DNA of 20,371 bases from Rhizobacter sp. (GTDB taxonomy: Bacteria; Pseudomonadota; Gammaproteobacteria; Burkholderiales; Burkholderiaceae_C). How positions within the stretch are numbered: the stretch's first letter is position 1; every line of letters begins with the position of its first letter. The stretch lies in assembly GCA_025359585.1 (NCBI GenBank), contig JANYFX010000353.1:1-20371 (forward strand). The letters are read 5' to 3'. The notes under the pieces are model-generated. The model did not search any database and was not told the origin of the DNA. It saw nothing but the letters and a program-made list of their open reading frames with translations. The translations under genes were made by a program, and so were the position numbers. Positions 15,821-20,371 of this stretch are shown one piece after another.

Positions 15821-15844
15821 GAAGGCTGTTCCGATCGGTTGTGC

Positions 15845-16204
15845 TTACAGCACTGGCGCCGAATACATCGCGAAGGTTTGTGAAACGATCTTCCCCTCGC
15901 GAACGACGAAGGTGTCGGTGCCCAACGGCAGCTCCGGGCCAACGCTCCAGGTGATGTAGGCCACGTCACCCGCGACGCGCAGGGTGCGCAGCGCAAAGCG
16001 GCCGATGGCTTGCGGCGGAAGTCCGGCCATGAACTGCTCGAAGAAATTCTGGATCTCGCGCTTGCCACTGTAGGTCTTCTCCTCGCAGAGAAAGCATGCT
16101 TCCTCGTTGTAATCGCCGAGGATCGCGTCGATGCCCTTCTGTTCGAGGAAGGCTTGCAAGTGGCCGCGCACGACGGTTTCCGTCGTCGTTTGTTGAGTCG
16201 TCAT
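15845..16204 (-). CDS. NTF2-like (SnoaL-type) small protein
   Basis: A 119-residue protein from the ATG at 16202-16204; an alternative ATG at 16234 would add 10 residues, and neither has a strong ribosome-binding site. The sequence follows the alpha+beta cone of the SnoaL/NTF2 superfamily: an N-terminal helix (TTETVVRGHLQAFLEQKGID), LGDYNEEACFLCEEKTYSGKREIQNFFEQF, then strands RFALRTLRVAGDVAYITWSV, GTDTFVVREGKIVSQTFAMYSAPVL. Such proteins are small-molecule isomerases, cyclases, hydrolases or binding proteins. It is the first gene of the minus-strand cluster, 24 bases before the methyltransferase gene, and is divergent from the AraC-type regulator, which probably controls it. Confidence 0.82.
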   Translation of the reverse strand: MTTQQTTTETVVRGHLQAFLEQKGIDAILGDYNEEACFLCEEKTYSGKREIQNFFEQFMAGLPPQAIGRFALRTLRVAGDVAYITWSVGPELPLGTDTFVVREGKIVSQTFAMYSAPVL

Positions 16205-16248
16205 GAGAGTGGGTCCGTTGAAGTGAATGCGCATGTTCTCGAAAGCCG

Positions 16249-16261
16249 GATCGGTCCGATC
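16249..16261. promoter_or_regulatory. Palindrome in the AraC-regulator/NTF2 divergent region
   Basis: GATCGGTCCGATC is a perfect 13-base inverted repeat (GATCGG-T-CCGATC) inside the 153-base divergent gap, 45 bases upstream of the NTF2-like start. It could be an operator, although AraC-type regulators more often bind direct repeats. Function is inferred only from position. Confidence 0.3.
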
Positions 16262-16357
16262 TACCGCAAGTCGCCGACGCTTGATCGAGAATCCTCTTTC
16301 ACCGGCCTGAGGATGCGAGGCCTGTCAGGCGTCGTCACAATGAATGTCTAACCCGCC

Positions 16358-17350
16358 ATGAGCCAGGACATCCTTTCCGACGTGTTGCGAAGTGTGCGCC
16401 TGCGTGGCGCGCTTTACTTCCACGTCAGCGGTGCGCGCGACTGGGCCGCGGAAGCGCCTTCCTCCTGTGAGATTGCGGCTGCTGTCATGCCGGGCTCGGA
16501 GCACGTGATGGAATTCCACGTAGTGCTTTCCGGAAGTTGCTGGGGTGGCTTGGTGGGTGACACTCCGGTCCGCCTGACAGCGGGGGATCTGATCCTCTTT
16601 CCTCACGGCGACCCACATGTCCTTTCCAGTGAGCCAGGGATGCGTGCGGCGCCTAACCCGTCTGGCTATTTCGAGCGCATGCCGCAGCCGCGGCCCTTTG
16701 CACTGCGCCTCGAGGCTCAAGAAGTGTCCATGGGCGCAGCGTCAGAAGGTCCCGGCGTCACGACGCTGGTGTGCGGCTTTCTCGGTTGCGATCTTCGACC
16801 GTTCAATCCCTTGATCACCTCGCTGCCGCGGCTCATGCACGTGCCGACTCGAACGGGCAAGGACTGGGTAGTTCAGTGTGCCCGTCAAGCTGCAGCGGAG
16901 ACGTTGGAACCCTTGCCCGGCAGCAGCGCCATGCTGGAACGGCTCAGTGAAATGACGTTCATCGAAGCCGTGCGGCGTTATGTCGCGATGCTGCCGGAAG
17001 GAAGCAACGGCTGGCTTGCGGGGCTGCGTGATCGATTCGTAGGTCGGGCGATCGCTCTCATGCACGCTGCCCCCGCCGATCCGTGGACCGTCGATGAGTT
17101 GGGTCGGCGCATCGGGTTGTCTCGTTCCGCGCTGCATGAGCGCTTCTCCGAGATGATCGGGCAGACGCCCATGCAGTACCTTGCCAGCTGGCGCATGCAA
17201 ATCGGAGCCGAGCTTCTTCGGGACACGGCGGCAACCGTGGCATCGGTCGCATTGGACGTCGGCTACCAATCCGAAGCCTCGTTCGCTCGGGCGTTCAAGC
17301 GATCGGTCGGCAAGCCCCCGGCGCTGTGGCGTCGCCAGTTTCAGGTTTGA
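16358..17350 (+). CDS. AraC-family transcriptional regulator
   Basis: A 330-residue regulator. Residues 1 to about 200 form an N-terminal cupin-type sensor domain of the AraC-binding kind (EFHVVLSGSCWGGLVGD, LTAGDLILFPHGDPHVL), suggesting ligand control. Residues about 241-330 are the AraC/XylS DNA-binding domain with both helix-turn-helix motifs: WTVDELGRRIGLSRSALHERF, then TVASVALDVGYQSEASFARAFKR and the terminal G-x-x-P-x-x-W-R-R stretch. An in-frame TAA at 16349-16351 fixes the start at or after this ATG, and no clear ribosome-binding site precedes it. It is divergent from the NTF2-like/mddA/isochorismatase/DUF1579 cluster and is the obvious candidate for its regulator. The ligand is unknown. 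Confidence 0.93.
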   Translation: MSQDILSDVLRSVRLRGALYFHVSGARDWAAEAPSSCEIAAAVMPGSEHVMEFHVVLSGSCWGGLVGDTPVRLTAGDLILFPHGDPHVLSSEPGMRAAPNPSGYFERMPQPRPFALRLEAQEVSMGAASEGPGVTTLVCGFLGCDLRPFNPLITSLPRLMHVPTRTGKDWVVQCARQAAAETLEPLPGSSAMLERLSEMTFIEAVRRYVAMLPEGSNGWLAGLRDRFVGRAIALMHAAPADPWTVDELGRRIGLSRSALHERFSEMIGQTPMQYLASWRMQIGAELLRDTAATVASVALDVGYQSEASFARAFKRSVGKPPALWRRQFQV

Positions 17351-17794
17351 CGAAGTACCGGTTTCACCAACCTGAGCCGACGTTCGCGAATGTGAGCTGT
17401 TCGCCGACTGGCGTCATGACCGCACGGCAGTTCATGTTTAGGTTTGTCCAACACCTGCCCTCAGGCCTGCGTCATGCACAGCACCGTGGCATTGCACGGG
17501 CAGGTGTCGAACAAACCTAAACAAAACTTGTATGTCGGGCGCTGAAGGCGACTGACTGAAGTCAGGCTCTCATTGCCCTACTTCGGAACGCTGGGGGCAA
17601 CTTTGGGAGCAACATTGAACGTGGGTTCTGCTACCGCCAGACCTGATGCGGCCTCCCGCGGACTGTTCGATTCCTGTCGGCGACCAACGATGGCGCTCCC
17701 GACAGAGTGAGCCAGAAGCCCATCACGGGCCGGCCCCCTCTCGCCGGCTGGCTTCAATCGCCTGCTGCCCGTTCGACCGCCGCCCCCAGCGCAG
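17351..17794. other. Intergenic region with a long inverted repeat
   Basis: A 444-base gap between the AraC-type gene and a convergent small gene. Besides the inverted repeat at 17436-17522 it has a short palindrome CTGACT-GA-AGTCAG (17552-17565). No open frame here has a ribosome-binding site or recognisable motif. Confidence 0.45.
17436..17522. repeat. 87-base imperfect palindrome (25-bp arms, MITE- or REP-like)
   Basis: The left arm (17436-17460) starts GTTTAGGTTTGTCCAAC and ends ACCTGCCC; the right arm (17498-17522) starts GGGCAGGTGT and ends AACAAACCTAAAC. The arms are complementary at 23 of 25 positions around a 37-base loop. The outer ends GTTTAGG/CCTAAAC do not fit the R-Y-Y-Y-A-A-C...G-T-T-R-R-R-Y orientation of integron attC sites. 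It may be a miniature inverted-repeat element, a repetitive palindrome, or a bidirectional terminator for the two convergent genes. No target-site duplication is evident. Confidence 0.75.
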
Positions 17795-18121
17795 TCAACC
17801 CGTTTCAGTCAGCCCGGCAGCGCCCCACGCGGCCAGCTCGGCCAGACGCCGCACGATCCATCCGGCTTCCGGCTCGCTCACCCCCGAAGGCCCCGCCAGC
17901 AGGCCGCGATGGCAGCGCCTCAGGACTTCGTCCTGCGGCAGGCCGGCGTCGTGGTGCTGGGCCAGCGCGTACTCATGGAGGTGGTTGGCCAGGTCTTCGC
18001 ACAGCTCGTAGCGGCCGGTGACGACCTCGCGCGTCGCGTTGGGCTTCAAGCGCCCAGGGGCGAGATAGAGCGCCATGAAGGAGTCCGGTATTTCCATCTG
18101 GTTGTGGTCGTACATGCCCAT
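17795..18121 (-). CDS. Conserved hypothetical protein, Burkholderiales type
   Basis: A 108-residue protein; starts at 18121, 18115 or 18097 are all possible. The core (IPDSFMALYLAPGRLKP, then VVTGRYELCEDLANHL and VLRRCHRGLLAGPSGVS, EAGWIVRRLAELAAW) has the even composition and helical pattern of a real soluble protein, and I have the impression of a recurring small Burkholderiales family of unknown function. No membrane segment or catalytic motif is seen. It is divergent from the VOC protein, with 91 bases between the two starts, and convergent with the AraC-type gene. Confidence 0.7.
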   Translation of the reverse strand: MGMYDHNQMEIPDSFMALYLAPGRLKPNATREVVTGRYELCEDLANHLHEYALAQHHDAGLPQDEVLRRCHRGLLAGPSGVSEPEAGWIVRRLAELAAWGAAGLTETG

Positions 18122-18212
18122 GGATGTACCACGACATCACCGCCGGTGGGGTGGCCGAATCGCCTCGCGCTCTGGCATGCTGCGCTTCGAGCACGATCCT
18201 GAAGGTCTCGCC

Positions 18213-19109
18213 ATGAACGACAAACAATCCGCCACGCGCCTCTATGACCGCCGCACCGAAGACATCGGCAACATCGTCGAGTTCGGCCACGTCAACGTTC
18301 GCGTGCCCGACCAGCAGCGGGCGATCGTCTTTTATGTGATGGGGCTCGGCCTGACCCGCGACCCGTACCTGACGACGGGTGTGGACAACGCCTGGATCAA
18401 CGTCGGCACCTGCCAGTTCCACTTGCCGGTCGGCCCGGCGCAGGTGTTGCGCGGCACGACCGGCCTGGTGATGGCCGATCTCGATGCACTCACGAAACGG
18501 CTGGCCGTCATCGCACCGCGCCTGCAAGACACAAAGTTCACTTATGTCCGGGCCGGCGGCCAGGTGGATGTCACCTGCCCATGGGGCAACCGCATCCGTG
18601 TGCACGCACCCGACGCGGCGCGGTTCGGCCGCATGACGCTCGGCATGCCCTACCTCGAGATCGACACCGCGCCCGGCACCGCCGCGCGCATCGTGCGCTT
18701 CTACACCCAGGTGCTGGCCGCCCCGGCACACAGTGGCGAAGACACCGGCGGTGTTTTCGCGCGGGTTCCGGTGGGGCTGAGCGAAAGCCTGGTGTTCCGC
18801 GAAACCCGCCGCGCGCTGCCGCCCAACGACGGCCACCACATCCAGATCGCCGTGGCCGACTTTTCGGGCGTGCACCGGCGCCTGCTCGAACGCGGGTTGA
18901 TCACCGAAGAAAGCAACCAGAGCCAATACCGCTTCGAGCAGATCGTCGATCCGGACAGCGCCGAGGTGCTGACCACGCTGGAGCACGAAGTTCGCAGCAT
19001 GCGGCACCCGATGTATGCACGCTCCCTCGTCAACCGCGACCCCGGGACCACCAACACCCGCTACGCCGCCGGGCATGAAGCCGCCGCGTGGCGCATGCCG
19101 CCCGGCTGA
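18213..19109 (+). CDS. VOC-superfamily protein with two glyoxalase/dioxygenase-like halves
   Basis: A 298-residue protein. The start at ATG 18213 is preferred over upstream in-frame codons because the family fold begins soon after it and AAGGT (18202-18206) lies 6 bases upstream. The first half starts at VEFGHVNVRVPDQQRAIVFYVMGLGL and the second at LGMPYLEIDTAPGTAARIVRFYTQVL. Each is a beta-alpha-beta-beta-beta pair typical of glyoxalase I, extradiol dioxygenases and bleomycin-resistance proteins. Possible metal ligands include His in the first strand (GHVNV), His in DGHHIQIAV and Glu near the C-terminus, but the full set is not certain. No substrate can be named. It appears to be a single-gene unit. 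Confidence 0.82.
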   Translation: MNDKQSATRLYDRRTEDIGNIVEFGHVNVRVPDQQRAIVFYVMGLGLTRDPYLTTGVDNAWINVGTCQFHLPVGPAQVLRGTTGLVMADLDALTKRLAVIAPRLQDTKFTYVRAGGQVDVTCPWGNRIRVHAPDAARFGRMTLGMPYLEIDTAPGTAARIVRFYTQVLAAPAHSGEDTGGVFARVPVGLSESLVFRETRRALPPNDGHHIQIAVADFSGVHRRLLERGLITEESNQSQYRFEQIVDPDSAEVLTTLEHEVRSMRHPMYARSLVNRDPGTTNTRYAAGHEAAAWRMPPG

Positions 19110-19154
19110 CGGCGAACGCCCCGCAGCGCAAAATGTTACCGATCGATACCTTGG

Positions 19155-19176
19155 CTGCGGCACCGGAAGACCGCAG
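19155..19176 (+). terminator. Candidate hairpin after the VOC gene
   Basis: CTGCGG (19155-19160) and CCGCAG (19171-19176) form a 6-bp stem with a 10-base loop, 45 bases after the stop. There is no T-run, so terminator function is weakly supported. Confidence 0.25.
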
Positions 19177-19314
19177 AGGCGCAATTCACATCTGGACACC
19201 GCGATGAAGGGGATTCCCATGGGGGCCGGACTGTCGTAAAAAGCGGTTTCGATGTCGTGACGCGCGAGGACGCCTGTTCCAGCCCGCGAATCCGGTTCAG
19301 GTGGGAGTTTCGAA

Positions 19315-19560
19315 ATGGTCCAACGCAAGAGTGCAAATGCAATCCGCCGACGCGTGTGGCGCGTCACCGAGGCAGCGCCTCTGGGAGAGTTCGTGTACCC
19401 CGACGAGTTGAGCGCCGCCAAACCGCTGGCGGCCGACGGCGAACCAGTCGATCCGGGCTGGCGCATGTCGTCGTTCGAGCTGACCCACGGCCTGGAAGTC
19501 AGCGAAGCTCCGGCCGACACGGTTCCTGGCGACGTCTTCGACGAGTTGTTCAGGCGCTGA
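19315..19560 (+). CDS. Small conserved hypothetical protein
   Basis: An 81-residue protein. GGGAG (19303-19307) lies 7 bases before the ATG. The N-terminus is basic (VQRKSANAIRRRVWRV), and the middle has GEFVYPDEL and a Pro/Asp-rich linker. The sequence GWRMSSFELTHGLEVSE and the acidic tail DTVPGDVFDELF follow a pattern I recall in small Burkholderiales proteins of unknown function. It lacks a signal peptide or membrane segment, so a cytoplasmic protein, perhaps nucleic-acid- or protein-binding through the basic head, is possible. It stands alone between the VOC gene and ctpA. Confidence 0.72.
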   Translation: MVQRKSANAIRRRVWRVTEAAPLGEFVYPDELSAAKPLAADGEPVDPGWRMSSFELTHGLEVSEAPADTVPGDVFDELFRR

Positions 19561-19630
19561 ACCGAAGGCGTGCCGGTGCACAGCGTGCGGCCGGCCAGTT
19601 CCCCACAGTTCTTTACAGGCCGTACCCGTT

Positions 19631-19648
19631 GACGAAGCGCGCTTCGTC
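19631..19648. promoter_or_regulatory. Perfect 18-base palindrome GACGAAGCGCGCTTCGTC
   Basis: This sequence equals its own reverse complement. It lies 70 bases after the small 19315-19560 gene and about 205 bases before the ctpA start. It could be a dimeric-regulator operator or the stem of a hairpin with a 2-4-base loop. No T-run adjoins it. Confidence 0.35.
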
Positions 19649-19852
19649 GGCATCTGTGTGCCCAGCAGCTTCTCCCCACTGAAACCCGCTGCATCCGGCG
19701 CGCTGCGGCCTGCGTAAGCCGCTGGTCCGCGCCCGGATTCCACTCGTGGCGTGCAACTTTCCCGGACCGCCGCCACTCGGAGAATGGGTCGCAGGAATAT
19801 ACTGAGGTGTCATTTGAATCACGTTCAAGCAGCCAAGCACAAGGGGTCGTTG

Positions 19853-20371
19853 ATGGGTGCCAAACTCAAGGTCGCAGGTTGGCTCGCCGTGGGCGCAGTC
19901 ACCGGTGCGCTCGCCACGATGCAGCTGCAAGCCACCGCGCGCAACGGCGTATCGCAACTCCCGCTTGAAGAACTGCAGCAACTCGCGGCCGTGTTCGGCA
20001 TGGTCAAGACCGACTACGTCGAACCGGTCGACGAGAAAAAGCTGATCAGCGACGCGATCGGCGGCATGGTTGCCGGGCTCGACCCGCACTCGCAGTACTT
20101 CGACAAGAAGAGCTTCAAGGAATTCCGCGAATCGACCACCGGCCGCTTCGTCGGCATCGGCATCGAAATGGGCATGGAAGACGGGCTGGTCAAGGTCGTC
20201 AGCCCGATCGAAGGCTCACCCGCCTTCCGCGCCGGCATGAAGAGCGGCGACCTCATCACCAAGATCGACGACACGCTGGTCAAGGGCCTGACGGTCGACC
20301 AGGCCGTCAAGAAGATGCGCGGCGACCCGAACACCAAGGTCGTGCTGATGGTGTTCCGCAAGAGCGAGAGC
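19853..20371 (+). CDS. ctpA: CtpA-type S41 carboxyl-terminal processing protease (N-terminal part)
   Basis: The gene runs off the window, leaving 173 codons. AAGGGG (19841-19846) lies 6 bases before ATG 19853, and TATACT (19798-19803) is a possible -10. Residues 6-25 are a hydrophobic signal anchor or signal peptide (VAGWLAVGAVTGALA). Residues about 40-85 contain LAAVFGMVKTDYVEPVDEKKL and GGMVAGLDPHSQYFDKKSF, the N-terminal cap of C-terminal processing proteases. From about 95 a PDZ domain begins (GRFVGIGIEMG, SPAFRAGMKSGDLITKIDD, KKMRGDPNTKVVL). The catalytic Ser/Lys pair lies beyond the window. Such periplasmic proteases trim or degrade proteins from the C-terminus and take part in envelope quality control and peptidoglycan enzyme turnover. 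Confidence 0.93.
   Translation, partial: MGAKLKVAGWLAVGAVTGALATMQLQATARNGVSQLPLEELQQLAAVFGMVKTDYVEPVDEKKLISDAIGGMVAGLDPHSQYFDKKSFKEFRESTTGRFVGIGIEMGMEDGLVKVVSPIEGSPAFRAGMKSGDLITKIDDTLVKGLTVDQAVKKMRGDPNTKVVLMVFRKSES

Noticed and set aside
17436..17522. Integron attC site
   Set aside because: GTCCAAC inside the left arm fits R-Y-Y-Y-A-A-C, but the outer ends are inverted relative to attC and no G-T-T-R-R-R-Y core is correctly placed.
17585..17640. Tandem TTGGG-x-GCAAC-like motif as an integrase end or att site
   Set aside because: Only two short similar units are seen, with no integrase frame or duplicated core nearby.

Overview
The window is GC-rich DNA from what looks like a betaproteobacterium of the order Burkholderiales, probably the Rubrivivax/Leptothrix/Rhizobacter neighbourhood. 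This rests on a tamA-tamB pair, an MddA-type methyltransferase, two small orphan proteins whose pattern I associate with Burkholderiales, and the codon bias. No database search was possible, so the genus is a guess.

Layout. 1-4762: end of tamA and complete tamB, the translocation and assembly module for outer-membrane proteins. 4763-5501: an integration scar, with a 5' tRNA-like fragment, an intact tRNA-Arg(CCU) on the minus strand, and a tyrosine-integrase stump that keeps only the C-terminal catalytic part. 5715-8516: accessory genes, a papain-family protease fused to HWWRD-type propeller-like repeats and a glycine-rich BamE-like lipoprotein. 8964-10196: a minus-strand S33 aminopeptidase-like hydrolase. 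10507-13500: a PhoP/PhoQ-type module, consisting of a PhoP-box-like promoter, an unlisted 47-aa GTG-start secreted small ORF, a PepSY protein, the response regulator, the sensor kinase, and then a second nearly identical promoter box in front of a secreted protein with thrombospondin-type-3 cation-binding repeats. 13775-16204: a minus-strand cluster (NTF2-like protein, MddA-like methyltransferase, frameshifted isochorismatase, secreted DUF1579-like protein, NIPSNAP tail fragment), divergent from an AraC-family regulator at 16358-17350. 17436-17522: a long imperfect inverted repeat. 17795-19560: two small conserved-looking proteins around a two-domain VOC protein. 19853-20371: the start of a CtpA-type S41 processing protease, cut by the window end.

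The most interesting part is 10507-13500. Two promoters 2.47 kb apart share GTTCA-N6-GTTCA direct repeats (11-bp period), placed exactly 12 bp upstream of the same CAAGAT hexamer. This is the geometry of the enteric PhoP box. One drives the phoPQ operon itself; the other drives a predicted divalent-cation-binding secreted protein. The first gene of the operon is a 47-residue exported or membrane peptide with an ideal ribosome-binding site, and it is translationally coupled to the PepSY gene, which has no good site of its own. It could be a feedback peptide acting on PhoQ (an analogue, not a shown homologue, of enteric MgrB) or a leader peptide.
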